Assembly (NCBI RefSeq): GCF_020614375.1
Contig: NZ_CP085327.1
Location: 1 to 64,000 of the forward strand
Length of the DNA stretch: 64,000 nucleotides
Origin: Haladaptatus salinisoli
GTDB taxonomy: Archaea > Halobacteriota > Halobacteria > Halobacteriales > Haladaptataceae
Direction: 5' to 3'
This document shows positions 1-9,652 of this stretch, one piece after another. A program made the translations under genes and the position numbers. The notes below the pieces were generated by a model that saw nothing but the letters and a program-made list of their open reading frames with translations, had not been told where the DNA came from and did no database searches. The stretch's first letter is position 1; every line of letters begins with the position of its first letter.

Positions 1-52
1 AAAGGCGTTGCCCCGGGAAACCCTGAAGACGGTCGGGCGACGAGTAAGCGAC

Positions 53-2197
53 ATGACGAAAGAACCGACGGTTACGCTCACCGTCAGGGGCGCGGAAAAG
101 CGAGACGGCGGGCGTGGCATCGCCCGCATCGCGGACGCGGCCCGCCAGCGACTCGGCGTGCTCAGCGGGGACACCGTCGCCCTCGACGGCGAGCAGACGA
201 CGGTCGTGAAGGTGTGGCCCGCCGCCAGTACGCTCCCGGAGAACACCGTCCAGATAGACGCCGAAACGCGGGCGAACGCCGGCGTCCGAATCGGGGACGA
301 GGTGTCGGTGCGACCCATCGCCGTCTCGGACGCCGACTCGGTGACGGTCGTTCCGAAGGCGAACTTCTCGCTGGACGACGTCGACACCCTCGAATCCGCC
401 GCGAAGCGCGAACTGTTGGACCGTCCCGTGAGCGCGGGCGAACGCGCTCGAATCGAGCGACTCGGCGACGCGGGCCTCTTCGTCGTCTCGAAGACCGACC
501 CCGACGGAACCGTTCGGGTGACGAGCGAGACCGACGTGAACGTGTCCCTGTCCAACCTCGCGGAGTCGGCGACGCCCGCGAAGTCGGACGACGACGCGTC
601 GCTGACCGAGGTGACCGGCGCGACCTACGAGGACATCGGCGGGCTGGACGAGGAGCTTCGACGGGTTCGGGAGATGGTCGAGCTCCCGCTCTCGAACCCC
701 GAGTTGTTCCGCCGCCTCGGCATCGACCCGCCGAAGGGCGTCCTGCTGTACGGTCCGCCCGGCACCGGGAAGACGCTCATCGCCAAAGCCGTGGCGAACG
801 AGGTGAACGCCCACTTCGTCTCCGTCTCCGGCCCGGAGGTGATGAGCAAGTACAAGGGCGAGAGCGAGGAGCGACTGCGCGAGATATTCAACGAGGCGGA
901 GGAGAACGCGCCCGCCATCGTCTTCTTCGACGAGGTGGACAGCCTCGGCGGCAAGCGCGACGAGGAGAGCGACATGGAGAACCGCCTGGTCGCCCAACTG
1001 CTCTCGCTGATGGACGGGCTCGAATCGCGGGGCGAAGTCGTCGTCATCGGGGCGACCAACCGCGTGGACGCCATCGACCCGGCGCTCCGCCGCGGCGGGC
1101 GCTTCGACCGCGAGATCGAGATCGGCGCGCCGGACGAGGGCGGCCGACGCGAAATCCTCGAAGTCCACACCCGCGGGATGCCGCTCGCCGACGACGTGGC
1201 CGTCGACCGCCTCGCCGCGACCACGCACGGGTTCGTCGGCGCCGACCTCCACGCGCTGGTCACCGAGGCGGCGATGGCCGCGCTCCGCAGGGCGCGGGAC
1301 GCGGGGTCCGACGACGAGGCGCTCCTCTCGGTCGAGGTCACCCGCGAGGACTTCAACACCGCGCTGACGAGCGTCGAACCCTCCGCGATGCGCGAGTTCG
1401 TCGCCGAAGCGCCCGAGATATCATTCGACGACGTGGGCGGACTGGAGGAGGCCAAACGGACGCTTATCGAAGCCGTCGAGTGGCCGCTCTCCTACGCCAA
1501 CCTCTTCGAGGCGACGAACACCGAACCGCCGAGCGGCATCCTGCTTCACGGACCCCCCGGTACCGGGAAGACGCTCCTCGCCAGGGCCCTGGCGGGCGAG
1601 AGCGACGTGAACTTCGTCCACGTCGCCGGACCGGAGCTGCTCGACCGGTACGTCGGCGAGAGCGAGAAATCGGTCCGCGAGGTGTTCGAGCGCGCCCGAC
1701 AGGCCTCCCCCGCCATCGTCTTCTTCGACGAGATAGACGCGCTCGCGTCCCAACGCGGCGAGTCGCACGAGGTGACCGAGCGCGTCGTCTCGCAACTGCT
1801 GACCGAACTCGACGGGCTGACCGAGAACCCGAACCTCGTCGTCCTCGCGGCGACCAATCGCTACGAGGCCATCGACCCCGCGCTCCTCCGCCCCGGCCGA
1901 CTCGAATCGCACGTCGAGATTTCAGCGCCCGACGAGGCCGGACGGCGCAAGATACTGGCCGTCCACGGGAGCGACAAACCCCTCGCGGACGACGTGGACC
2001 TGGACGCGCTCGCCGAGGAACTCGACGGTTACACGGGCGCGGACCTCGAGGCGCTCGTCCGGAACGCCTCGATGCGGGCCATCCGCGAGGCCGCCGACGA
2101 GTGGGGTGCGGAGGAGGCGAACGAGCGGGCGGACGAGATAATCATCGAGAAGCGCCACTTCGACGTGGCGCGCGAGTTCGTCCGGCCGACGACGTAG
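53..2197 (+). CDS. CDC48/VCP-type AAA+ ATPase with two ATPase domains
   Basis: An ATP-driven unfoldase of the CDC48/p97 family, expected to act as a cytoplasmic hexamer that extracts or unfolds proteins, often ahead of the proteasome. The N-terminal ~190 residues match the substrate-binding CDC48 N domain. The D1 Walker A motif GPPGTGKT is at about residue 234, with Walker B FFDEVDSL. The D2 Walker A is at about residue 500, with Walker B FFDEIDAL. The 714-residue length is usual for archaeal CDC48. I start at the ATG at 53, because the frame upstream of it reads as non-coding basic sequence. Haloarchaea carry several cdc48 paralogues, so the exact paralogue is not assigned. Confidence 0.95.
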   Translation: MTKEPTVTLTVRGAEKRDGGRGIARIADAARQRLGVLSGDTVALDGEQTTVVKVWPAASTLPENTVQIDAETRANAGVRIGDEVSVRPIAVSDADSVTVVPKANFSLDDVDTLESAAKRELLDRPVSAGERARIERLGDAGLFVVSKTDPDGTVRVTSETDVNVSLSNLAESATPAKSDDDASLTEVTGATYEDIGGLDEELRRVREMVELPLSNPELFRRLGIDPPKGVLLYGPPGTGKTLIAKAVANEVNAHFVSVSGPEVMSKYKGESEERLREIFNEAEENAPAIVFFDEVDSLGGKRDEESDMENRLVAQLLSLMDGLESRGEVVVIGATNRVDAIDPALRRGGRFDREIEIGAPDEGGRREILEVHTRGMPLADDVAVDRLAATTHGFVGADLHALVTEAAMAALRRARDAGSDDEALLSVEVTREDFNTALTSVEPSAMREFVAEAPEISFDDVGGLEEAKRTLIEAVEWPLSYANLFEATNTEPPSGILLHGPPGTGKTLLARALAGESDVNFVHVAGPELLDRYVGESEKSVREVFERARQASPAIVFFDEIDALASQRGESHEVTERVVSQLLTELDGLTENPNLVVLAATNRYEAIDPALLRPGRLESHVEISAPDEAGRRKILAVHGSDKPLADDVDLDALAEELDGYTGADLEALVRNASMRAIREAADEWGAEEANERADEIIIEKRHFDVAREFVRPTT

Positions 2198-2241
2198 TTA
2201 GCCATCAGACTTAGGCGCTCGACCCGACTAGTGCGTCTGCC

Positions 2242-2769
2242 ATGCGCACGCTCATCGTAACCGGCGACGGAGTAGAGGACGCGGAGTTCACGTACCCGTA
2301 CTACCGACTGCAGGAGCGGGACGTCGACGTCGACGTCGCGACGCCGAACGGGGAGTCGTTCGAGAGCAAGCACGGCCAGTCGTTCGACGCCGCCACCCTC
2401 GCCATCGAGGACGCCGAGGCCGGCGAGTACGACCTGCTCGTGCTCCCCGGCGGGCGCGCGCCGGAGAACCTCCGACTCGAAGCGCCCGGCGTCCCCGACA
2501 TCGTCCGCGAGTTCGACGCCGACGATAAGCCCATCGCGTCCATCTGCCACGGCGCGCAACTGCTCATCAGCGCCGACGTGCTGGAGGGGCGCGACGCGAC
2601 CGGTTACTGGTCGCTCGAAGTCGACATCGAGAACGCGGGCGCGAACTTCGTGGACGAGGAGGTCGTGGTGGACGACAACCTCGTCACGTCGCGCAACCCG
2701 GACGACCTCCCGGCGTTCATGCGCGAGACGCTGACGTTCGTCGGCGAGGAAATCGAATCGCCGGTGTAG
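2242..2769 (+). CDS. DJ-1/PfpI family protein (intracellular protease/glyoxalase-like)
   Basis: A 175-residue protein of the DJ-1/PfpI class I glutamine-amidotransferase-like fold. The nucleophile elbow is visible as ASICHGAQLL, with the Cys at about residue 101. The PGG motif and the C-terminal stretch around VTSRNPDDLPAF are typical of PfpI proteases. Members act as cytosolic peptidases, deglycases or chaperones, and the sequence does not tell these apart. The ATG at 2242 follows the cdc48 stop by about 45 bp on the same strand, so it could be co-transcribed. A short T-run follows the stop. Confidence 0.9.
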   Translation: MRTLIVTGDGVEDAEFTYPYYRLQERDVDVDVATPNGESFESKHGQSFDAATLAIEDAEAGEYDLLVLPGGRAPENLRLEAPGVPDIVREFDADDKPIASICHGAQLLISADVLEGRDATGYWSLEVDIENAGANFVDEEVVVDDNLVTSRNPDDLPAFMRETLTFVGEEIESPV

Positions 2770-2811
2770 AGGGGATTTTTGCGCCGAGACGAGGTTCTCG
2801 TCAAATCGTCG

Positions 2812-4305
2812 TCACGAGCTTCCGCCGGAAGAACACGAGTGTTGGACGAGTTCGACCCTGCTGGTCGATTCGGGGCCGTCGAGTCGCGTGGGTTGCTCGA
2901 CGTAGTAGACCGTGACGTTCACCAGTTTATTTTGGTGGTTGCTGTTCCACTGATGGCAGAGGTATCCGGCGAACCGGTGGTCGAGGTCGTCGTTTCTCGC
3001 ACGTCGCAAGTCGAGCAGATACACCAGCCAGCGATGAGTAGGGTACGTTTGCGCCACCTCTCGCGGTCGCTCCCATCGAACCGCCGACCGATGGAAGGCG
3101 TCGACTCGCTCGCCGGATTCGAGTCGCCCGGGAACCGCGTACCAGCCGTCCGTTCCCCGCGGTTCCGGCGCGAACATATCCCAGCGGCGCTCCTCGGGAT
3201 TCACCGCCGAGTCAGCACCGGTCGGTAGTTCTGCGTAGCCGAGCGACGCGGCGTTCCAGACGAGGACGAACAGCAACAGTGCCGTCACGACCGCCGGGAC
3301 GACTCGTCGTTTCCACCGACCGACTGTTGTCGGAAGTGCTGAGAAAGCGGTTATCGGAACCGCATCGCCGATTCGGTCGCGCCAGCGGTGCAACCGAGTG
3401 GCGTCGAACGGGAACCGTCTTTCCGCCGCGTCCCAGACGACACCGGGGAAAAATGGAATCAGCGCGGCTATCGAAATCAGCGGAAAGAGACCCAGATTCA
3501 TCGTTAGAAACATTCCGAAGTGCATCGCCGCAAACAGCGCGGCGAACAGTGCCCGCGACCACCCCGTCAGTAGCAGCAACAACACCGACGAGAGAACCAT
3601 CGCGAGCCAGATTTTGCTAAAGAATCGAAGCAAGGTCGGGACCTGGGCTACGTAGTCTCCGAGCAGTACGGTCAATTGGTCTAAACTAAACACGTACCGA
3701 ATCGCGTCACCGCGTATCCAAAGGTCGCCTCGAAGTTTGAGGAGGCCGTTCACGGTGTAGATTATCACCACCTGCACCAGCAGCGCGGCGGACGCGACGC
3801 TCGCTGTGCGTCGTTGGGAATTCTCCTCGCAGAGGGAATCGACCGACCAGCGTTCCCCGAGGGGTAAGAACAGTCCCCAGATCAGGAGTCGTCGGAGAAC
3901 CGAGTCCCCAGCGTTCAGCACGAGTGGATTGCGCGCCTGCAGTGACACCAACAGAACGAGCGACGCGAGCGTTGCGAGCGTCGTTCGATAGCCGAGTAGG
4001 AGCGACAGGGCGACCGCGCCGGCTACGAGGAACAGAAGCACTTGCATCCACACGTCACCGGAGAGGGCGTGAATCGAGAGTCGAGAAAATCCGGGAAACT
4101 GCTCGAAGAGAAGCGAACGTGGCAGGACACCCGCGTCGGTATAGTGGGCCACGAGGTCGCGCGAACGAAGGAGCAAATCCGTGAGGAGGAAAACGCCGAG
4201 CGAAATCCGGAGGGCGGCGAGTGCGCGCGTGTCGACATCGAACCGACGAAAGAGCGCGTCTCGACCGCGAATTTGAGCCTTCGCTACGAACGCGCAACCA
4301 TTCAT
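2812..4305 (-). CDS. HTTM-domain polytopic membrane protein
   Basis: A 497-residue integral membrane protein with an HTTM domain, the fold related to vitamin K-dependent gamma-carboxylase. The N-terminal stretch DTRALAALRISLGVFLL is the usual HTTM opening. Many hydrophobic helices follow to about residue 370, then a soluble C-terminal domain of about 120 residues that ends with several Cys residues. Bacterial and archaeal HTTM proteins are mostly uncharacterised; I cannot assign a substrate. It begins at the ATG at 4305, diverges from the Lrp-like gene and converges on the pfpI-like gene. Local GC is slightly lower than its neighbours. Confidence 0.8.
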   Translation of the reverse strand: MNGCAFVAKAQIRGRDALFRRFDVDTRALAALRISLGVFLLTDLLLRSRDLVAHYTDAGVLPRSLLFEQFPGFSRLSIHALSGDVWMQVLLFLVAGAVALSLLLGYRTTLATLASLVLLVSLQARNPLVLNAGDSVLRRLLIWGLFLPLGERWSVDSLCEENSQRRTASVASAALLVQVVIIYTVNGLLKLRGDLWIRGDAIRYVFSLDQLTVLLGDYVAQVPTLLRFFSKIWLAMVLSSVLLLLLTGWSRALFAALFAAMHFGMFLTMNLGLFPLISIAALIPFFPGVVWDAAERRFPFDATRLHRWRDRIGDAVPITAFSALPTTVGRWKRRVVPAVVTALLLFVLVWNAASLGYAELPTGADSAVNPEERRWDMFAPEPRGTDGWYAVPGRLESGERVDAFHRSAVRWERPREVAQTYPTHRWLVYLLDLRRARNDDLDHRFAGYLCHQWNSNHQNKLVNVTVYYVEQPTRLDGPESTSRVELVQHSCSSGGSS

Positions 4306-4398
4306 AACCGGGGGTTGTAACGAATCGGAATAAGTCTTCTATCTTCGACCAATCGGGACGAACGATTCTGCCACAACGTCTACTAGCCGCACCGTAGT

Positions 4399-4650
4399 AT
4401 GGTCCACGTTACCATGACGAACGCCTACGTTCACATCCGCGCCGAACCGACGTCCGTGATGCACGCCGCCCGCGAGGTCGGCGAAATCGACGAGATAACC
4501 GCCGCACACGTCGTGACCGGCGAGTACGACGTCATCGCGCAGGTCGAACTGGACGACCCGAGCGACCTCCCCCGAGTCGTCACCGAGAAGATTCAGGAAG
4601 CGCCGCCGGTCGAAGGAACGAGGACCAGCGTCGCCTACGAAGTCGAGTAG
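4399..4650 (+). CDS. Stand-alone Lrp/AsnC ligand-binding (RAM) domain protein
   Basis: An 83-residue protein consisting only of the Lrp/AsnC effector-binding (RAM/SAM) domain: a beta-alpha-beta-beta-alpha-beta pattern, with VTGEYDVIAQVELDD as the core signature. It lacks a DNA-binding helix-turn-helix. Such proteins are thought to sense amino acids or modulate full-length Lrp regulators by mixed oligomerisation. The ATG at 4399 is listed; a second ATG at 4411 starts MTNAYVHI and is equally plausible. It ends directly against the convergent pcp stop. Confidence 0.88.
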   Translation: MVHVTMTNAYVHIRAEPTSVMHAAREVGEIDEITAAHVVTGEYDVIAQVELDDPSDLPRVVTEKIQEAPPVEGTRTSVAYEVE

Positions 4651-5292
4651 TCACCCGGCCAGCGTCACCTCGAACGTCCGCCGAATCGCCTCGGTCTGCA
4701 ACGCCAACGGGAGACTCGGCTCCACCGACGCGCCGCTCGTCCCGTCACCCTCGCGCGCCCGCCGAGCGGCCTGTTCGGGCGTGCAGGGGAGGTGGACGAA
4801 CCCCATCGACGTATCCCGATTTTCGCGCTCCAAGTACGCCAGCGTCGAGTAGAGGACGTTGTTGCAGAGGTGCGTCCCGGCCGCGTTCGAGACGCGCGCC
4901 GGAATCCCGTCTTCGAGTAAGCGCCGGACGACGGTGACGACGGGCAGCGTGGCGAAGTAGCCCGCCTCGTCGCCGGGGCGGATGCGCTCGTTTCGCGGCT
5001 CCGCGTCGGCGTTGTCGGGCGTGCTCCCGCAGTCGTCGACGTTGATGCCCACGCGCTCGACGCTGATGCCGGCCCGTCCCGCCGCGAGGCCGGTGGCGAC
5101 GACGGCGACCGGGTCGACGGTTTCGACGAGCGCTCGCATCTCGTCCGCGGTTCGTTCGAACTCGACCGGGAGGACGCGGCCCGCGATTTCGTGACCCGCC
5201 ACCTCCTCGCCGTCGAGTTCGCGCGCGATCCGTTCGCTGGGATTCTCGTCGTGGTCGCCGAAGGGTTCGTAGCCCGTCAGGAGGAGCGCCAT
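4651..5292 (-). CDS. pcp: Pyroglutamyl-peptidase I
   Basis: A cysteine peptidase (family C15) that removes N-terminal pyroglutamate from peptides. At 213 residues it is the normal family length. The start region LLTGYEPFGDHDENPSE is the family signature. The catalytic Glu lies in ISVERVGIN, the nucleophilic Cys in GTHLCNNVLY and the His in FVHLPCTPEQ. I chose the ATG at 5292, because the 13 codons before it in frame are basic and precede the conserved beta-strand. It is convergent with the Lrp-domain gene with no gap. Confidence 0.93.
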   Translation of the reverse strand: MALLLTGYEPFGDHDENPSERIARELDGEEVAGHEIAGRVLPVEFERTADEMRALVETVDPVAVVATGLAAGRAGISVERVGINVDDCGSTPDNADAEPRNERIRPGDEAGYFATLPVVTVVRRLLEDGIPARVSNAAGTHLCNNVLYSTLAYLERENRDTSMGFVHLPCTPEQAARRAREGDGTSGASVEPSLPLALQTEAIRRTFEVTLAG

Positions 5293-5798
5293 GGCGGTTC
5301 GTTTTCGGTAAAGCGGCTTAGTTGGTCGCATCGCGGAAGTGCGGATTTTGTCGCCTAGCGCCGTCCGAAGAACGCGGTGACGTAGCGGACGGTTTCGCTG
5401 CTCCGAAAGCCCTCACGCGCACCAGTCCCGCGGACCGCGCTGCGCGCTTCGGTCGCTCCCTGTAGTCGCTCCCCGTTGTGCTCGCGGGTTCGGGGTTCCC
5501 GGAGCGAGTTCGCCCTTTCGGTCCACCAGGGTATCGAAAGTCGGCCAGCACGACTCCCGGTGGTTGGTCGGCCCGTCGAGACCGTCCGTTGGCGGGCGTG
5601 CGAAACGCTTCGGCGAGAGGGTCTTCCGAACCGTACCGAGAAATGTGATAACGGAATGGAACGATACCTCGACCATGCGACCGCTCGTCGGCCCCGGCGG
5701 TTCCGATTTCTCGGCGCGGAAACGGCCGCCATCCCCCTCGGAATCCGGCTCTGCTGGAAGGCTGCTCGCCGGTTGAACAGTCGCGTCGCAGGCCGCAT
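5293..5798. other. Intergenic stretch without a supported gene
   Basis: About 500 bp between the pcp start and the helicase stop. Open frames here read as Arg/Ser-rich shadow sequence without domains, good starts or acidic bias. The stretch 5420-5470 contains GC-rich repeated text common in haloarchaeal intergenic DNA. No RNA gene or mobile-element end was recognised. Confidence 0.4.
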
Positions 5799-8636
5799 CT
5801 AGTCCCAGAACGCCTGCGTTCGGGCGTACTCCCGCTCCCGGGCGAGGATGTCGCGGTAGAAGTCGTCCTCGTCCTCGCGCAGTTTGGCGATGATTCGGGC
5901 GGCGTTCTGCGGGCCGACGCCGCGGGCCGCCAGCGCGACGACCGCCTGCTTTCCGTGGCTCTGGACGAGGTTCGCGGCCTTGTACGCGCGCTCGGTCATC
6001 TTCTCCTGTTCGTCGTCCTTCTCGTTCGCTCGGACGGCTTTCACCACCTCGTCGGCCCACGGGTTGAGCGCGGCGATTCGCGTCGAACCGCACTCCGGAC
6101 ACTTCGGCTTCTCGGCGACGCGCTTCACCTTCGTCTTTCGCTTCCACTCCCGACAGTGCAGGCAGAGCAGGATGGTTCGGTCGTTCCGAATTCGCTCCCG
6201 GACCGTCTCGATAACGCTGGCGTCGGCGTTCTCGGGCGCGAGCAGTTCCCGACCCGAGGAGCGGCCGCCGCTTCCGACCGGGGTTCGCCCGCCGGTCGAG
6301 ACGACCTCGAGGTCGCCCGCTCGAATCGCCCGCAGCACGTCGCCCGCCCGCTCGACTTCGAGGTCGTCGTGGAACACCTCTCGAACCGCCTCGTCGTACA
6401 TGGGGGTGTCCTCCAGCGCGCCGAGCAGGCGACCCATCGACGCCGGATTTCGCCCCTCCCATCGATTCAGCGCGCCGAACTTCGCGGCCACCTGCGCGAG
6501 GGTGAACTTGAGGGTGTCCGATCGCTTGAGCGAGAGTTCGATGAGCGGGCCGACGTGGTCGGGGTCGGTCGTCTCCAGCACCTCGACGACCTCCCGTCCG
6601 TCGACCTTCGGCGGCACGTCCAACTCGATCCGGTAGGGATCGATCTCCATCCCGACCGACGACCCCGTGCGCTGGCCGACGAGCGAGGAGAGCACGCGCC
6701 CGAGCGTCTCGTTCACCTTGTGGCCGAAGCAGGCGTTGACGACGATTTTACGGGGGGCGTGCTCCACGACGATTCGGTCGTTCGTCGGAATCGGCGTCTC
6801 GGCTTCGGCCTGTCGGTCGACCTGTTCGAGCGCCGATTCGGCGGTGTACCGGTCGGTCGGATAGCGGTTCGCGAACTCGCGGGCGACTCCCTCCCGCGGT
6901 GCGCCGCGCTCGAACTGGGGCCCGGCGACGGCGCGCATCTCGCCGACCTCCTGGGCCACCTCGAACGGAACCGGAATCTCCTCGCCGACCCACGACGGAA
7001 CCTCGCCGCCGGGGTCTTCGATGGGCGAGACGTTGACGCGGCCCTCCTCCTCGTCGATTTCGGCGATGCGCCACATCTCGCCGCGCTGGATGAACACCTC
7101 GCCGGGTTCCGCGAAGTTGACGACGAACCGCTCGTCCAGCGTCCCGACCTGCGACCCGCTCGCCATATCGTAGACGCTGTAGGTCTCCTCGTCGGGAATC
7201 ATCGAGAGGTTGGCGTAGAAGTACTGCCACGTCTTGCCCGACTTCTCGATTCGGTCTCGCTCCTCGTCCAGCCACACCAGTCGATTGCCCTTCAGTTCCC
7301 GAACGACCTCCTTGAACTCGCCCTCGTCGAGGTCGCGGAAGGGGTAGGCGCGGGTGACGATTTCGTATGCCCGGCGGGCGTCTATCTCGCCGAAGTCCAT
7401 CGCGAGACCGACGATCTGGTTCGCCACCGTGTCGAGGCTCCCGTGGTGGATGTCCGCCGGTTCCACGTCGCCCTCGGTCGCGCGCCGGGCGATGGCCATC
7501 GCTTCGAGCGCGTCGTCCGGGTTGGCCGTGACGATGGTCCCCTCCGACACCTCGTCCATCCGGTGGCCCGCGCGTCCGACGCGCTGGAGCAGGCGCGCGA
7601 CCTCGCGCGGACTCTGGTACTGCACGACGTGGTCGATTCGGCCCACGTCGATGCCGAGTTCCATCGAGGAGGTGCAGAGCAGGGCGTCGAGTTCGCCCGC
7701 CTTGAACCGGTCCTCCACGTCGATTCGCGTCTCCTTCGAGAGACTCCCGTGGTGGACGCCGATATTCGCGCCGAGTTCCTTGAACCGGGAGCCGAGCGCC
7801 TCGGCGGTCTGGCGCGTGTTGACGAAGACGAGCGTCGAGTCGTGGTCGTCCACGATGTCCCGAATCGCCCTGACGTGACTGGCGATGTCGGGGTTCGTCA
7901 TCAGCTTCCTCGCCAGTCGCTCGTCCTCGTCCCGAATCTCGGGTTCGCGCACCCGGAAGTCGACCTTGCTCCCGACGTCCACCTCGATTATCTCGCAGCC
8001 CCGACTCCCGGTGAGGAACTTTCCAACTTCCTCGGGGTCGCCGACGGTCGCCGACAGCCCGATTCGCTGGAACTCGCCCGCGAGTTCCTGCAGGCGCTCC
8101 AGCCCGACGGTCAACTGCGCCCCGCGTTTCGCGCTGGCGAGTTCGTGCACCTCGTCCACCACGACGTGGCGCACGTCCTCCAACGCGTTCCGCAACTTCG
8201 ACCCGGTGAGCATCGCCTGCAGCGTTTCGGGGGTCGTCACCAGCACGTCCGGCGGGTCGTTCGCCTGTTTCTGTCGTCGGTAGTCCGTCGTATCGCCGTG
8301 GCGCACGTCGATTCGCACGTCGAGCGTCTGGCCCCACCACTCCAACCGCTGGCGCATGTCGCGGTTCAGCGCCCGAAGCGGCGTGATGTAGAGCGCGGAG
8401 ATGCCGAACTGCGGTTCCGCCCGCGCTATCGAATCGAACACCGGCAACATCGCCGTCTCGGTCTTGCCAGTCCCGGTCGGCGCGATGACGAGGCCGTGTT
8501 CGCCCTCCGCGAGCGGCGGAATCGCCCGCTTCTGGGGTTCGGTGGGCGTCGAGAAACCCCGTTCCGAGAGCGCCGACCGCACCTCGGAGCCGAGTCGCGC
8601 GAAAGCCGCAGAATCCGCGGCTTGCTCGTTCTGCAT
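5799..8636 (-). CDS. Lhr-like DEAD/DEAH-box ATP-dependent helicase
   Basis: A 945-residue superfamily 2 helicase of the Lhr group, which unwinds DNA, RNA and hybrids and is linked to archaeal replication-coupled repair. Walker A APTGTGKTE is at residues ~52-60 and the DEVHE box at about 160. SAT follows, then the helicase C-terminal domain with HHGSLSKETR and GRVGRAGHR. The Lhr winged-helix and DUF4145-type core comes next, and a C-terminal Cys pattern (CLHC...CPEC) suggests a zinc ribbon. The ATG at 8636 starts MQNEQAADSA, giving a full-length protein. It is the largest core gene in the window and probably monocistronic. Confidence 0.93.
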   Translation of the reverse strand: MQNEQAADSAAFARLGSEVRSALSERGFSTPTEPQKRAIPPLAEGEHGLVIAPTGTGKTETAMLPVFDSIARAEPQFGISALYITPLRALNRDMRQRLEWWGQTLDVRIDVRHGDTTDYRRQKQANDPPDVLVTTPETLQAMLTGSKLRNALEDVRHVVVDEVHELASAKRGAQLTVGLERLQELAGEFQRIGLSATVGDPEEVGKFLTGSRGCEIIEVDVGSKVDFRVREPEIRDEDERLARKLMTNPDIASHVRAIRDIVDDHDSTLVFVNTRQTAEALGSRFKELGANIGVHHGSLSKETRIDVEDRFKAGELDALLCTSSMELGIDVGRIDHVVQYQSPREVARLLQRVGRAGHRMDEVSEGTIVTANPDDALEAMAIARRATEGDVEPADIHHGSLDTVANQIVGLAMDFGEIDARRAYEIVTRAYPFRDLDEGEFKEVVRELKGNRLVWLDEERDRIEKSGKTWQYFYANLSMIPDEETYSVYDMASGSQVGTLDERFVVNFAEPGEVFIQRGEMWRIAEIDEEEGRVNVSPIEDPGGEVPSWVGEEIPVPFEVAQEVGEMRAVAGPQFERGAPREGVAREFANRYPTDRYTAESALEQVDRQAEAETPIPTNDRIVVEHAPRKIVVNACFGHKVNETLGRVLSSLVGQRTGSSVGMEIDPYRIELDVPPKVDGREVVEVLETTDPDHVGPLIELSLKRSDTLKFTLAQVAAKFGALNRWEGRNPASMGRLLGALEDTPMYDEAVREVFHDDLEVERAGDVLRAIRAGDLEVVSTGGRTPVGSGGRSSGRELLAPENADASVIETVRERIRNDRTILLCLHCREWKRKTKVKRVAEKPKCPECGSTRIAALNPWADEVVKAVRANEKDDEQEKMTERAYKAANLVQSHGKQAVVALAARGVGPQNAARIIAKLREDEDDFYRDILAREREYARTQAFWD

Positions 8637-8744
8637 CGGATTTTCGGATAGGGGTTCGAGCGAATTAAGTCCGTTGCCTTCTCGGGAAGTCGGTGGTTTT
8701 GAACAGGGATTTGGACTTGGTTACGAGAGCATCATTTTCCCTAC

Positions 8745-8924
8745 GTGGGAATCGATGGTTCCGCGGTAGAGCTGTCATCGAAAGTCCGCGAGGGCTTTCT
8801 GAAAGCTCGCGACGATGTTTCGGTCGTCCGAACGGGGGAGGACATTCTGGAACTCGAAATCGGGGGTCCCGGAAGCGAGTACACCATCAAAATTCGCGTC
8901 CGTACACCGTCTCAGATCGTATCG
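8745..8924 (+). pseudogene. Possible gene fragment upstream of rpe
   Basis: From a GTG at 8745 the frame reads about 55 residues that look like a genuine haloarchaeal protein (SSKVREGFLKARDDVSVV then DILELEIGGPGSEYTIKIRV). Beyond about 8920 it runs antisense through the phosphoesterase and becomes shadow sequence. I read it as the 5' part of a gene truncated by rearrangement, or as coincidence. No family is recognised. Confidence 0.25.
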
Positions 8925-9652
8925 TACCGCCCCAACCGAGCGCCGTCCAGCAGGTACGCCTCGCCGTCCGAGATTCCCTCGGGCAGAAACGGCGCGAGAA
9001 AGCCCTGTCCGTCGACGTTCACCCACGTCCCGCCGGTCAGGTCGTTGAACGCGGGAAAGACTATCAGTTCGCCGTCGATGTCCAACTCCTCCCCCGCTCG
9101 CTCCTCGAAGGGGTCCGGATTCAGTCCGCCGCGCAACCAGACGCGCTCCACGCGACTTCCCCCGACCGTGTCCTCGAGTCGCACGCAGGGGTGTTCGTGG
9201 CCGACGCAGACGGCGTCCCCCGAGAGCACCCCCCGAGAGGGCCACGTGTGCCCGTGGACGAATCCGACGTCGCCGAGGCGGATTCCGTCGCCGGGCGTCA
9301 CGTCGCACTCGACCCACGATTCGATGTCGCCGTCGTGGTTGCCCTTCACCAGCGTCGTCGGAACGTCGATGGCTTCGAGCAGGACTTCGATTTCGCCGCG
9401 CTCCGCGCCGCCCGGTCCGGCGATGGAGTGCATCAGATCGCCCAAAAAGACGACGCGGTCGGGGTCGGCGCGGTCGACGAGGGCGCGCATCCGCTCGCGG
9501 CGCGCTTCCGCCCGGCTGTCGAGGTTGATGCCCTGCTCGTACCGCAGCGCGTCCTCGATTCCGGCGTGGTAGTCCGCCACCACCAGCGCGCGCTCGTCGC
9601 CGAGGTCGGCGGTCGCGGCGGGTTCGCCAGGAATCGGTTCGACCAGCGCCAT
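8912..9652 (-). CDS. rpe: RPA-associated metallophosphoesterase
   Basis: A calcineurin-like metallophosphoesterase of about 246 residues. Metal-binding motifs are visible: DYHAGIE near the start, FLGDLMHS, KGNHDGD, then HGHTWPS and GHEHPCV. It is the third gene of the haloarchaeal rpa-rpap-rpe cluster, from which the name is taken. Its natural substrate is unsettled, but the linkage to single-strand-binding proteins suggests DNA repair. The ATG at 9652 overlaps the upstream gene's TGA (TGATGG), showing translational coupling; the in-frame extension upstream lies inside rpap and is not expected to be used. Confidence 0.9.
   Translation of the reverse strand: MALVEPIPGEPAATADLGDERALVVADYHAGIEDALRYEQGINLDSRAEARRERMRALVDRADPDRVVFLGDLMHSIAGPGGAERGEIEVLLEAIDVPTTLVKGNHDGDIESWVECDVTPGDGIRLGDVGFVHGHTWPSRGVLSGDAVCVGHEHPCVRLEDTVGGSRVERVWLRGGLNPDPFEERAGEELDIDGELIVFPAFNDLTGGTWVNVDGQGFLAPFLPEGISDGEAYLLDGARLGRYDTI

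Noticed and set aside
214-2214. Long Arg-rich frames overlapping the CDC48 gene and other core genes
   Set aside because: They are alternative-frame readings of GC-rich coding DNA, extremely basic, and without domains.
5355-5798. Arg-rich open frames upstream of the Lhr gene
   Set aside because: Basic Arg/Ser composition, no domain and no proper start; typical shadow frames of GC-rich DNA.
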